A stretch of DNA of 64,000 nt, taken from positions 55,562 through 119,561 of the forward strand of contig CAKVCK010000009.1 in assembly GCA_934725575.1 (NCBI GenBank), given 5' to 3'. The DNA is from an uncultured Bacteroidales bacterium (GTDB lineage: Bacteria > Bacteroidota > Bacteroidia > Bacteroidales > UBA932). Numbering within the stretch: the stretch's first letter is position 1; every line of letters begins with the position of its first letter. Both the position numbers and the translations under genes were made by a program. Under the pieces are notes generated by a model. The model made no database searches, was not told the DNA's origin, and was given only the letters and a program-made list of their open reading frames with translations. This document shows, in pieces, positions 27,252 through 34,878 of this stretch.

Positions 27252-27384
27252 TGTCCGAGATAATGGCGTTTCCCCGGATGAATCACTTTATTCAGAAACC
27301 TTGTCCGGCAGAACGTCAATCCTCCGGAGAAGTTTACATTCTCGAATCGTTTGTCCACCCCAAAGGGTTTCTGCCCGACAAATT
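27252..27384. repeat. REP-like hairpin cluster 4 (three units, 50-bp step)
   Basis: Units start at 27252, 27302 and 27352; right arms at 27274, 27324 and 27374. The first linker (AATCACTTTATTCAGAA) is shared with unit 1 of cluster 2, and the second (TTTACATTCTCGAATCGTT) resembles unit 2 of cluster 2, so the two clusters share unit order. Confidence 0.85.
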
Positions 27385-27423
27385 CCTCACAACAAGCCCT
27401 TTTGTCACATAATAGCGTGTTTC

Positions 27424-28020
27424 TTATTGGGAAAGAAACACCAGCGCGGAATCCGCCAGCTTACAAGGCCTCAAACGATAGCGCAACAGTTCGGTGAAAA
27501 AGTCGTAAGGCCTGATGTCGGACTCCGAGATTGTTTTTGAATCTGATTGACCTATCATAACACCGAAGACCTCCGCAGCAATATAGATTTGTTTGCCATT
27601 TACCGTCAGTGGGTACACGAATGGACTTCCGCCATAGAACCGACCGTACAAGTGGAATTCCTGATATTTGTAGAACTTCTTTTCTTCCGCCAAATCCAGC
27701 GCATCGTTCAAGGACATTCCCGAAATGGTCTCACATATTTCCTCCCTTTCGGATTCAGGAATATGGGCGACATCCCAGAAATGCGAGAGCAGTTCCACTA
27801 TGTCATTCTCCGATAGATCACTCTTCAGGGTGAACTCATAGCCATAGTCCGTTTCGGCGAAGTCATAGATGTCCGGAAACATCTGCTCCACCAAAGCGTT
27901 CTTGACATCATCCTCTTTAAGGTTCAAACGCAAGTTGAACCAATCATTAACATAATCGCGGATGCTTTTCTTGAAAAAGCAATATGTCCGCACAATACCG
28001 AAGCTTACATATCTTCCCAT
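27424..28020 (-). CDS. Hypothetical protein (198 aa)
   Basis: Not recognised. No signal peptide or clear membrane segment; mixed alpha/beta composition with an acidic central region (SENDIVELLSHFWDVAHIPESEREEICETISG). It lies between REP clusters 4 and 5 on the same strand as the 281-aa gene and the RAYT, but each gene is separated by a hairpin cluster, so co-transcription is doubtful. Start chosen at the ATG of MGRYVSFG, the first in frame. Confidence 0.65.
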   Translation of the reverse strand: MGRYVSFGIVRTYCFFKKSIRDYVNDWFNLRLNLKEDDVKNALVEQMFPDIYDFAETDYGYEFTLKSDLSENDIVELLSHFWDVAHIPESEREEICETISGMSLNDALDLAEEKKFYKYQEFHLYGRFYGGSPFVYPLTVNGKQIYIAAEVFGVMIGQSDSKTISESDIRPYDFFTELLRYRLRPCKLADSALVFLSQ

Positions 28021-28048
28021 AATTTATTGTGTTTTAAAGATTTATTTT

Positions 28049-28130
28049 CATCCGGCAAAATGCCGATCCACCGGACAGGTTAGCATTCCTGGATCGTTTG
28101 TCCGGCCAAATGGGATTCTGACGAACAAGT
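28049..28130. repeat. REP-like hairpin cluster 5 (two units, 50-bp step)
   Basis: Units start at 28049 and 28099; right arms at 28071 (CCGGA) and 28121 (ACGAA, decayed). The linker TTAGCATTCCTGGATCGTT resembles that of cluster 4. Confidence 0.75.
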
Positions 28131-28162
28131 TATCGACTCATACACTTTCTTCTTGTTAAGAT

Positions 28163-28187
28163 GGCCACTTCGACAAACTCAGTGACC
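28163..28187. repeat. Palindrome with GTCACTGAGTTTGTCGAAGTGGCC-type core
   Basis: 25-bp imperfect palindrome whose centre CTGAGTTTGTCGAA is shared with the hairpin at 5951-5984. This core recurs as an intergenic hairpin in several bacterial phyla (recollection, not checked). Confidence 0.5.
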
Positions 28188-28335
28188 ACTAACACATACT
28201 TCCCTTATGGAGGGTGCCCTCTTTCTGGCACGATCTTATTGATCGCACCTGCTTCCAACAGGGGAAGAATCTCTGAATATTCTTGTCTCATACTCGAATA
28301 TTACTCTGGCCGCACATCGCCCCGAAACAACAAAA

Positions 28336-28371
28336 AAAGCGAGTCAGGTGCGATATAACCTAACTCGCTTT
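28336..28371 (-). terminator. Terminator of a gene-less minus-strand transcription unit
   Basis: AAAGCGAGT pairs with ACTCGCTTT, with an inner AGGT/ACCT stem. On the minus strand the hairpin is followed by a run of seven T, a good intrinsic terminator. Confidence 0.7.
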
Positions 28372-28688
28372 GCGGGCTCTTGGCGCCGCGGCTATCAATC
28401 TTGTAAAGTATTGCCTGAAATCGTCGCTTCAGTCTCTGAATATACTTCTTCTTTAACAAAAAGTAATATCGAACAGTTGGACTTTAAGCCAGCCCATCAA
28501 GCGTAACTTATTGAAAATCAATCAATATTCCTCTTCGTTAAAGTAAAGGACAAAACCCTCTACAGACCATTCAGAGGCCGTTTTTGAGGAGTCCGAAAGA
28601 TTTTAAGGCAGATTTCAATGTTCTTATATGCCGTCAGATACCAGTCGTGGTTTCTTCCTAAAATCCGCTGTAAATGTCTTCGCTTCTT
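28336..28688 (-). ncRNA. Candidate non-coding RNA or decayed gene
   Basis: A good promoter (28694-28723) and a good intrinsic terminator (28336-28371) on the same strand delimit about 350 nt. No ATG-initiated frame of useful length is present; two short stop-bounded frames (one ending in LYFNEEEY) look faintly protein-like and could be debris of a dead gene. It does not resemble RNase P RNA, tmRNA or SRP RNA as far as can be judged by eye. Either a regulatory RNA or a remnant with intact signals. Confidence 0.35.
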
Positions 28689-28693
28689 TGTCG

Positions 28694-28723
28694 CAAAAAT
28701 ACAAAAACCTATGGAAAAACCAA
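28694..28723 (-). promoter_or_regulatory. Promoter TTG-N19-TATTTTTG without a downstream gene
   Basis: On the minus strand TTG (28723-28721), 19 nt, then TATTTTTG (28701-28694): a full match to the Bacteroidota consensus. No obvious coding sequence follows before the terminator. Confidence 0.6.
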
Positions 28724-28748
28724 TACTTTTGGTGGCATTTGATATGCT

Positions 28749-28897
28749 AGGCAGATTTTTTCGGTAATTTTAATTTTTCTAAAAACGTTCTTTTTGGGAA
28801 AAACTGAAGATGCCATCATATTCCAACATATTCCAGCCAGAGACATTCGTTCGCACTCAAATTGTCGATTTGGAAAACGAAGACAAAAAATCTGCCT
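28749..28897. repeat. 149-bp element with 13-bp perfect terminal inverted repeats
   Basis: AGGCAGATTTTTT (28749-28761) and AAAAAATCTGCCT (28885-28897) are perfect reverse complements. The interior is AT-rich and has no ORF. It marks the change from native to acquired-looking DNA, 11 bp from the RloB stop codon. A MITE-like element or a long-loop terminator. Confidence 0.45.
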
Positions 28898-28908
28898 GAT
28901 TGCCCTCG

Positions 28909-29469
28909 TTATCGCAGGCTTTTTTCCAATGCCAGAATCAAATTGAAAATACCGGATGAGGGATTGTCAAGATTTTTCAACCTCCGCGCACGTTCTGTCG
29001 CTTCAATTCGATTCTTCCACAAGAAAGCCTTTTGAGTGTCCGTCAATGCCGCCTTTTCATAACCCGCCCAGCAATCGTCTATTTTCAACAATTCGCTATA
29101 GGCTTCCGCAGTTGAAATTTTTGTCCTCCAATCCTTTCCATGGAGAAGAAACCAAAACTCAATGGCCGGATTGCTGAGCAATTTGTACGCCCGACAGTCT
29201 TTTATTCTTTCATTGACGACAGGTACATCCATATCATACATGAGAAAGACGAGAATCTTGTCGGTCTTCGATATTTTCAGTTCCTTCTTCCTGACATCAA
29301 TCAATCTCTGCGAAATACTATCTCCCTCTATCTTAGGGACTATCCTTATCGGAGAACGATATGCCTGTTTAAGATAATCCAGATAAGCCTCCTCCGTTTC
29401 TCCCTCGCAGAATATCAGGAACACAGGCTTCATCGTTCGTGACGGAGATGCCGTACGTTGCTTTGCCAT
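28909..29469 (-). CDS. RloB-like protein (partner of RloA-type ATPase)
   Basis: 186 residues. The N-terminal FLIFCEGETEEAYLDYLKQ and the central MYDMDVP are the acidic motifs of the RloB/Toprim-like fold (Glu in CEGxTE, DxD). C-terminal part helical. RloB proteins are encoded behind AAA ATPases in restriction-linked and abortive-infection loci, where they are presumed nucleases or nucleotide-processing effectors. It follows the ATPase by 2 bp. A second such pair lies at 46731-48792 in the opposite orientation. Confidence 0.75.
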   Translation of the reverse strand: MAKQRTASPSRTMKPVFLIFCEGETEEAYLDYLKQAYRSPIRIVPKIEGDSISQRLIDVRKKELKISKTDKILVFLMYDMDVPVVNERIKDCRAYKLLSNPAIEFWFLLHGKDWRTKISTAEAYSELLKIDDCWAGYEKAALTDTQKAFLWKNRIEATERARRLKNLDNPSSGIFNLILALEKSLR

Positions 29470-29471
29470 AA

Positions 29472-30710
29472 TCAGTCCTCCAGAAGTTGCTTCAAGTTCA
29501 TGACAGTTGAATCTACAAACGGAACCGCATCAAAACGCCCCTGAATGTATCCTTTCTCAGCATCCATATTGTCTCTGAAATCCTTATAATCATACAGAGA
29601 ATAGACCTCAGTCGATCCGTCATCCAATTTATTGACGAATACGACCTGATCTTTCCTCAGACGTTTCATGTCAATCAGATTAGTATTGTGCGACGTGAAC
29701 AACAGTTGGGAATTTTCAGATGCATGAATAAGGTCAATGATAAAATCCGCCAGACGTGTATGAAGTCCCATGTCAAACTCATCCATCATCAAAGATTTAC
29801 CGTTCCTGACAACGTCAAGAAGCCTCAAAAGGATCTGGAACAACTTTCTCGTGCCATTGGACTCCTCGACATCAAGGTCAAAAACGACATTCGGAGACCT
29901 TTTGTGTATCGTCTGAAACCTGAGGATGTCAATCATTCTGAAATTCAATTCCGGAGAGGCCGGGGATGACATAATTGGCGCCGGAACTTGTTCGTGCCTG
30001 ACCTTTATGTCGCAAATGTCAGTATCACAGATGGATAGCGCTTTTAATATGACTTTCTTATATGCACTGAAATTTTTTTCTACAGAGACACTGTTCAAAT
30101 CAACAAGTCCCAGAAGAAAAGTATTCAGAAAGTATCTGTACAATTCCTGAGGCAATTCACGGTTCATTGAACTGGCCCTGCTGAGGAACAGATTCTTTTT
30201 TCCGGTATTGATTGCAACATCCTTAGGTTTCACAATTATACCTGGAGAGAACGAGTAGACTTCTTCCGCATTCTCGTCGCGAGTGAATACTTTTGCCCGC
30301 TTTCCATTGGGATAGTAGTACAGGCTCTCCCGAAGCACTTCGGTTCTGGTCAATGCAAAAGAATACTCATACTCAATCCCGGAGCAAACGAAATCGATAA
30401 GGAACTCACTTGGCTTTGCGTCATATCCATCGAACTTGAACGGCATAAAATTGAACACTGTGCCTTCATTGTTCAGGTGAGACTCAAGAACCATCCGGCA
30501 GCAAAAATTGATTGCCTTGAGGATGTTTGATTTTCCGGACGCATTAGGCCCAAAGAGCCCGATGGTCTTCAATACTTTCGTCCCATTCCAGTCAATGACA
30601 TTGTAGGATAAATCTCTTGCCTGTCTGCAGTTGCTCTTAGCCGCTATAAAGTCAAGAAATATCCTGTTCTTTATGGAGAAAAAGTTCTCTAATTCAATTT
30701 TAAGCAGCAT
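29472..30710 (-). CDS. AAA ATPase of RloA/AbiLii type
   Basis: 412 residues. Walker A GPNASGKSN at 54-62; Walker B region SLMMDEFDMGLH followed by LLFTSHNTNLIDM (switch His), and C-terminal EKGYIQGRFDAVPF, all typical of the AAA_15/AAA_21 SMC-like ATPases paired with RloB. Cytoplasmic. Expected to sense phage or DNA damage and control the RloB effector. The start is 29 bp after a TAAATTTG box (30739-30746). Composition and the scarcity of GAATAT words differ from the left flank, suggesting transfer. Confidence 0.82.
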   Translation of the reverse strand: MLLKIELENFFSIKNRIFLDFIAAKSNCRQARDLSYNVIDWNGTKVLKTIGLFGPNASGKSNILKAINFCCRMVLESHLNNEGTVFNFMPFKFDGYDAKPSEFLIDFVCSGIEYEYSFALTRTEVLRESLYYYPNGKRAKVFTRDENAEEVYSFSPGIIVKPKDVAINTGKKNLFLSRASSMNRELPQELYRYFLNTFLLGLVDLNSVSVEKNFSAYKKVILKALSICDTDICDIKVRHEQVPAPIMSSPASPELNFRMIDILRFQTIHKRSPNVVFDLDVEESNGTRKLFQILLRLLDVVRNGKSLMMDEFDMGLHTRLADFIIDLIHASENSQLLFTSHNTNLIDMKRLRKDQVVFVNKLDDGSTEVYSLYDYKDFRDNMDAEKGYIQGRFDAVPFVDSTVMNLKQLLED

Positions 30711-30738
30711 ATTTACCCCGTTTTTTGTAAATTTTCTA

Positions 30739-30746
30739 CAAATTTA
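30739..30746 (-). promoter_or_regulatory. -7 element (TAAATTTG) of the left RloAB pair
   Basis: Exact TAnnTTTG match on the minus strand, about 30 bp before the ATPase start. Confidence 0.55.
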
Positions 30747-30922
30747 AGGACTTAATCTCATTTATAAAAGCATTTGCCAAAAAAAATCCTGCTTCCAAAT
30801 CAACTGCGAGTTTATGGACAGAAGCTCTTGACATATCCAACCTCAGGTTAGAATGGCAACCAAACATCCGCGATTGATTCCTATTGTGCTGCAATATCTT
30901 GGCCGACAACAATTGGACAAAA

Positions 30923-30960
30923 ATCACCACGTGGCAAATGGTGTTTTGCGGCGTGGTGAT
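30923..30960. terminator. Hairpin in the gap between the N-glycan locus and the RloAB pair
   Basis: ATCACCACG and CGTGGTGAT form a 9-bp perfect stem with a 20-nt loop in the 330-bp intergenic region 30711-31040. Apart from this, the hairpin at 30988 and the RloA promoter, the region holds nothing recognisable. Confidence 0.4.
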
Positions 30961-30987
30961 TATGGGGGGAGGCGATATTCAAAACAA

Positions 30988-31031
30988 GAATCGAGTAGAA
31001 GAAAGCAATTCGCTTTACTTCCACCCGATTC
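30988..31031 (-). terminator. Terminator of the N-glycan utilisation operon
   Basis: GAATCG..GT..GAAG..AAGC pairs with GCTTT..CTTC..AC..CGATTC, a long stem with single-base bulges, directly after the last gene (stop at 31041); on the minus strand TTGTTTT follows. Confidence 0.65.
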
Positions 31032-31040
31032 AAATTCGAA

Positions 31041-32468
31041 TTAACCGGGACAGTTAGTCCACTCTATGTCGAAGATTGCCACACGGTCTTTTCTATTTTT
31101 GACCCCTGACGGGCATAGGTTGGTAAACTCAAGTTGGAATACACCTGAAACATTGAACTCTTTTGAATACTCAGCTGCTATTGACTTTGTTGGTTCAAGA
31201 TTCTCAACCGTTTCAGTCTGTACGACTTCTCCGGCTGTATTCTTGATATCAATCCGGAATCTTATTTTTTCATTGTTGTTGTACACTCCATATTTAAACT
31301 TCAGTGTTCCGCATCCATCTGCAATAAAAGGAGAGGTAAGGACACCTGTCTGGGCGGTTCCACCACAGATGACAGCTGCCAGATCTTTAAGTGAACCGTC
31401 TGTGAATGTAGTCGGACCTACAACAGCTCCAGTCAAAAGTTTCCAGCCGTCAAAGGAGTAATGTTCGCTGCCGGCCTTGAAAGCGGTAGATGTCTTACCA
31501 ATGTTAAGAGTCTGGAAATCAGATTTATTGACTTTGAGAGGTACGACATCTGTCTGGGTATAGCTGACATTGAAAGTCTTTATGAATCCGGACTTGAAAG
31601 GAGTCTCTTTATCGAATATCTTAGCGATTTTCTGAGAGACAGTCTTGTCGCCGATTGCGGCATTTACATAGAGCAGTATTTCCTCCCCTGAAGTTACTGT
31701 GAAAGGCGCGACTCCTATATAGAATTTGGAGCTTTCTCCGCCTGCAATCTGAGAGCCTTCCGACACTTCAAGACGAATGAACTTCTGTCCTGCGCCACTG
31801 GCAACAATGTCATTTCCTGCCAATTCAATACTGAAATTACCGACAATAGGCTTTGGCGTCACCAAATCAACGCTGCTTATGACTATCGGCTCCGACAAGG
31901 TATTGGTGACATTCACGCAAATCACGGATGCCACATTCCTCATCGGTATGGTCGGAAATTCGGAAGCCGGGACATTGTCTACAAAGCCGACTACCGGAAA
32001 TCCGTCCCTGCCACCAGCCAAATGGGCCATGCTGTTATTGCCGATCTGAATTACTTTCCCGGCAAATGAAGACATTTCAGTCCTGCCAATGTATTTCGAA
32101 AACTTAACCGGAGAATCGCCATTAGTTATATTAATTTTCGGATAAAAAGCATACCAATCATAATTAGAACCAGCATTCAATTCTTCTGTCAAAGTTCCCG
32201 AAAACTTGTTTGCAGCGACATTGTCGCAAGTAAAAGAATTATCATCAATATAATTCTGAGTTCCTGCAATTGCGTGAAACAATCCAATTGCGTCTCCTTC
32301 CACCCATTGTGTTGACATGCCGTCATTTGCAGTTTTTGTGGCAATATCTGAAAGATATACGCAAAAGTCAGTTGACTCCACCTTGTCATTTACCCCCGGA
32401 TTCTCAATCTGTTCACAAGAACCGAGAACAAATGCTATCAGGAAAATATGTATTAACTTGTTTCTCAT
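31041..32468 (-). CDS. Fimbrillin-like surface lipoprotein
   Basis: 475 residues; lipoprotein signal MRNKLIHIFLIAFVLGSC with Cys18. The N-terminal half carries the fimbrillin-like pattern (TKTANDGMSTQWVEGDAIGLFHA; WYAFYPK) and the C-terminal 140 residues form a separate beta-sandwich-like segment (LKFKYGVYNNNEKIRFRIDIK) of possible carbohydrate-binding type. Last gene of the GH18 operon, 65 bp after a GH18 gene with a strong hairpin between. Likely a surface glycan-binding protein of the locus rather than a fimbrial subunit; that role is inferred from position. Confidence 0.65.
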   Translation of the reverse strand: MRNKLIHIFLIAFVLGSCEQIENPGVNDKVESTDFCVYLSDIATKTANDGMSTQWVEGDAIGLFHAIAGTQNYIDDNSFTCDNVAANKFSGTLTEELNAGSNYDWYAFYPKINITNGDSPVKFSKYIGRTEMSSFAGKVIQIGNNSMAHLAGGRDGFPVVGFVDNVPASEFPTIPMRNVASVICVNVTNTLSEPIVISSVDLVTPKPIVGNFSIELAGNDIVASGAGQKFIRLEVSEGSQIAGGESSKFYIGVAPFTVTSGEEILLYVNAAIGDKTVSQKIAKIFDKETPFKSGFIKTFNVSYTQTDVVPLKVNKSDFQTLNIGKTSTAFKAGSEHYSFDGWKLLTGAVVGPTTFTDGSLKDLAAVICGGTAQTGVLTSPFIADGCGTLKFKYGVYNNNEKIRFRIDIKNTAGEVVQTETVENLEPTKSIAAEYSKEFNVSGVFQLEFTNLCPSGVKNRKDRVAIFDIEWTNCPG

Positions 32469-32486
32469 TTTTAATTTTCTGAAAAA

Positions 32487-32524
32487 GGCATCATGCCGGA
32501 TGATAACGACTCCGGCATGATGCC
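32487..32524 (-). terminator. 14-bp perfect hairpin after GH18 copy 1
   Basis: GGCATCATGCCGGA pairs with TCCGGCATGATGCC around a 10-nt loop, located between the GH18 gene and the fimbrillin-like gene. A related hairpin follows the other GH18 copy at 34841-34877. Intra-operonic attenuator or mRNA-stabilising structure. Confidence 0.55.
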
Positions 32525-32525
32525 G

Positions 32526-33520
32526 ATTGAATGTTAGTTTCCGGTAGCTTCAGAATAAGTCAGAGTATACCCTGTAGATACAGAACCAGCGTTACGCGCC
32601 CTGTCACCGTCATCACATGTCAAAGTACCACAGCCTATTCCGTCAGAGATAGCCTGAAGAACCGGCATAGGATCCACTTCCGATGACCTGCGGAGATTGA
32701 AGGTCATGATTGCACCATATCCTTCACTTTTTGCCCTTTGGGCATAAGAACGAACTAATGATGTCGCCTGAGAACTTCCAAGGTTATATGAACTTGGAGC
32801 CCACCTGTCTTTGGTTACACCTGAAATGCCCGGAGTCCCGTTCCAATATGTGAAGTCGGTATACGCATAGTCGATCAGTGCACCGGCAGCAGAACTGATC
32901 TGACTTGTATTGCCATAAGCAAATACAGTTATCAATTTGTCTGCGGGGAGCTTCGCATGGAGCTTTGTGATTATGTTGCCGAATGAACCGCTGACAAGAG
33001 AGCCTGAATAGTTGGCATACTCGTCGTCGAAACCGATACCGTCAAGACCGTATTTCCCGACTGCGTATGCGAGGATAGTTGCGAACTGCTCAGCCTGGGT
33101 GTCGTTCATGTTGGCTACACCTATGCCCTGCCAGTCACCGAGGACGGTAAGGAGGACTTTGATTCCGAGCTCCTGAAGAGGATGCACATAAGTGTCGACA
33201 CCTCCATTCTCGAGAACCGGGGTAAGCTTGTCGTTGAGATAGAGGGTAGGACGAACCTGAGTGCCGACAGTCTCCTTGTGGATGTTGGATGCGAACAGTT
33301 CCACGATGTCGAAGAACGGCTCACCATTCTCATCAAAGTAGTCGCCGGCATTGAGAGGATTTGTGTCGTTTGTCTCGATGTAGGCGGTGACAATAGGCGT
33401 CTTGTCGCCGTAAGCCTTTGTCATCGGTGTAGTATCATCTGTGTTCTGAATAGAAGGAGCCATTTCCTTGTTGCAGGAAATCAGCATTCCGGCCGCTGCA
33501 ACCAGAGATGCAAAGAAAAA
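32526..33520. repeat. Long direct repeat, copy 1 (about 1 kb GH18 duplication)
   Basis: Apparently identical by eye to about 34879-35873 at an offset of 2353 bp; the differences found are clustered in the first 40 nt of the coding sequence and just outside the gene. Confidence 0.85.
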
Positions 33521-33532
33521 TTTTGTATTCAT
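32534..33532 (-). CDS. GH18 endo-beta-N-acetylglucosaminidase-like lipoprotein (copy 1)
   Basis: 332 residues, lipobox Cys20 (GMLISC). A single GH18 barrel of the Endo-F/Endo-H size class. The active-site strand reads LDGIGFDDEYANYSG: Asp169 and catalytic acid Glu171 are present, while the Asp normally in the middle of DGxDxDxE is Gly167. Such enzymes cut the chitobiose core of N-glycans on glycoproteins. The sequence is virtually identical to the copy at 34887-35885, differing only near the signal peptide. It follows the DUF4988/BACON gene by 58 bp. Confidence 0.85.
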   Translation of the reverse strand: MNTKFFFASLVAAAGMLISCNKEMAPSIQNTDDTTPMTKAYGDKTPIVTAYIETNDTNPLNAGDYFDENGEPFFDIVELFASNIHKETVGTQVRPTLYLNDKLTPVLENGGVDTYVHPLQELGIKVLLTVLGDWQGIGVANMNDTQAEQFATILAYAVGKYGLDGIGFDDEYANYSGSLVSGSFGNIITKLHAKLPADKLITVFAYGNTSQISSAAGALIDYAYTDFTYWNGTPGISGVTKDRWAPSSYNLGSSQATSLVRSYAQRAKSEGYGAIMTFNLRRSSEVDPMPVLQAISDGIGCGTLTCDDGDRARNAGSVSTGYTLTYSEATGN

Positions 33533-33590
33533 AATAAATTAGTTTTAATGAAGTGGGTTAATACATATATCCAAATAGATGGAATATCTT

Positions 33591-34826
33591 TTAAAAATCA
33601 ATGCTGCCGTCATCTTTCCAGTCTTCGATTGGGCCTTTGTAGCCGGGAATATCTACCGATGCACCTTTCTGGGTCACTGTAAGAGAATAGCGGACTGTCA
33701 TCCCGTCAACGAAACTGATTGTCGCACTGCGCTCGGCAGCATCCTTATTCTCGGCAATTGTCATCGTTATGAACTCATTTCTTACGGCTCTAGTCAAGTC
33801 CATCTTCTCGTATGTAATCCATTCGGGGATTTCAATGCTGTAGTTGTAATTGGTGCTGACAAATAGCTCCAGTGTTCCTCCGACTGCCTCAAAGCTAAGT
33901 GCTCCCATTACTTCCACATTGATTTCGCCTTGCTCGAAAGAAAGGATGCGCATAGACGGGGTGCCTTTGCTGTTTACTGCAAACAGGAAAACCTTTCCGT
34001 CGGCAGGAATTGGGTTTGGAAGCTGTATGGAAACCTGTCCTTTAATCTCGTTTCCTATGATTTGTGATGTTATCCCCTCTATCACTATGCCTCCGATCGC
34101 AATGGCTTCCACCGTTGTACCCTGGTCGGCAGCAGTGACGGTATAGCTGACCATTATTGAAGATCCGGGAGCATCCACAGGAATTGAAGTGTTTTCCACA
34201 TTCAGTGCGAATTTCTGTGCCTTAGGTATCACTATAGGCTCTTTGTTTCCGGAAAGGATGAATATCACTTCATCTTCTCCGTCGATCACATCCTTGAATA
34301 TGCCGGCTCCACCTGCAGAACCGATGTCCTGCCAGTTTTCTCCGTCAAAGGAAAGTTCGAAGTTGCCTGTGGTCTCATTAACCCTGATTTGAGGTATTTC
34401 GGTCTTGGAGGTTGCTGGAATCTTGTTGCCGTCGTCGAGCAGCCATTCACCGTTGACCTTCCAATAGTAAATCCCGTCAGCATCTTTGCCAACGCTGATG
34501 ACAGGAGTTTCTCCGTTATCTCCATCAGCACCGTCTTTGCCGTTTGTGACGGTTATGCTGCTTCCGTCAGTGAACATGATGACATGGCCGCTGCCGTCTT
34601 CCAAATTGACGACTTTGTCGATTTTTACTTCTTTTTCAAGGGCGTTCACTATGGTCATGAGTGAACCCACATTGTCATTTATGCTTTTGACCGTCTGTTC
34701 GAGTTCGGTGAGGCGTTTGTCAAGGTCGTCCACTTTGTTCTTGAGCTCAGTGTCATCATAGGTGCAACTCACCGCTGAAAAAAGCAGCGGAATGAATATA
34801 CACGATAAAATTCTTTTAATTTCCAT
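33591..34826 (-). CDS. DUF4988/BACON-domain surface lipoprotein
   Basis: 411 residues; lipobox Cys in LLFSAVSC (21). An N-terminal coiled coil (about 25-70, LKNKVDDLDKRLTELEQTVKSI) leads into a DUF4988-type segment (about 75-175, with collagen-like GKDGADGDNGETP), then two immunoglobulin-like domains, the last a BACON domain (about 305-395). BACON domains bind mucin or other glycans or act as spacers. It is sandwiched between the two identical GH18 copies in the same operon, suggesting a surface glycan-binding scaffold for the endoglycosidases. Confidence 0.75.
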   Translation of the reverse strand: MEIKRILSCIFIPLLFSAVSCTYDDTELKNKVDDLDKRLTELEQTVKSINDNVGSLMTIVNALEKEVKIDKVVNLEDGSGHVIMFTDGSSITVTNGKDGADGDNGETPVISVGKDADGIYYWKVNGEWLLDDGNKIPATSKTEIPQIRVNETTGNFELSFDGENWQDIGSAGGAGIFKDVIDGEDEVIFILSGNKEPIVIPKAQKFALNVENTSIPVDAPGSSIMVSYTVTAADQGTTVEAIAIGGIVIEGITSQIIGNEIKGQVSIQLPNPIPADGKVFLFAVNSKGTPSMRILSFEQGEINVEVMGALSFEAVGGTLELFVSTNYNYSIEIPEWITYEKMDLTRAVRNEFITMTIAENKDAAERSATISFVDGMTVRYSLTVTQKGASVDIPGYKGPIEDWKDDGSIDF

Positions 34827-34840
34827 TTTATGTTTTATAA

Positions 34841-34877
34841 GGTGTCATGCCAATAGTACTCATACTGGCATGACACC
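34841..34877 (-). terminator. 12-bp perfect hairpin after GH18 copy 2
   Basis: GGTGTCATGCCA pairs with TGGCATGACACC around a 13-nt loop between GH18 copy 2 and the DUF4988/BACON gene; it resembles the hairpin at 32487-32524. Confidence 0.55.
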
Positions 34878-34878
34878 G

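Noticed and set aside
28161..28358. 65-codon frame at 28.2 kb
   Set aside because: It reads through a dispersed palindrome and a terminator hairpin; not coding.
30736..30930. 64-codon frame upstream of the left ATPase
   Set aside because: The end looks mildly protein-like, but the promoter of the ATPase overlaps its 3' end and there is no family resemblance; at best a remnant.
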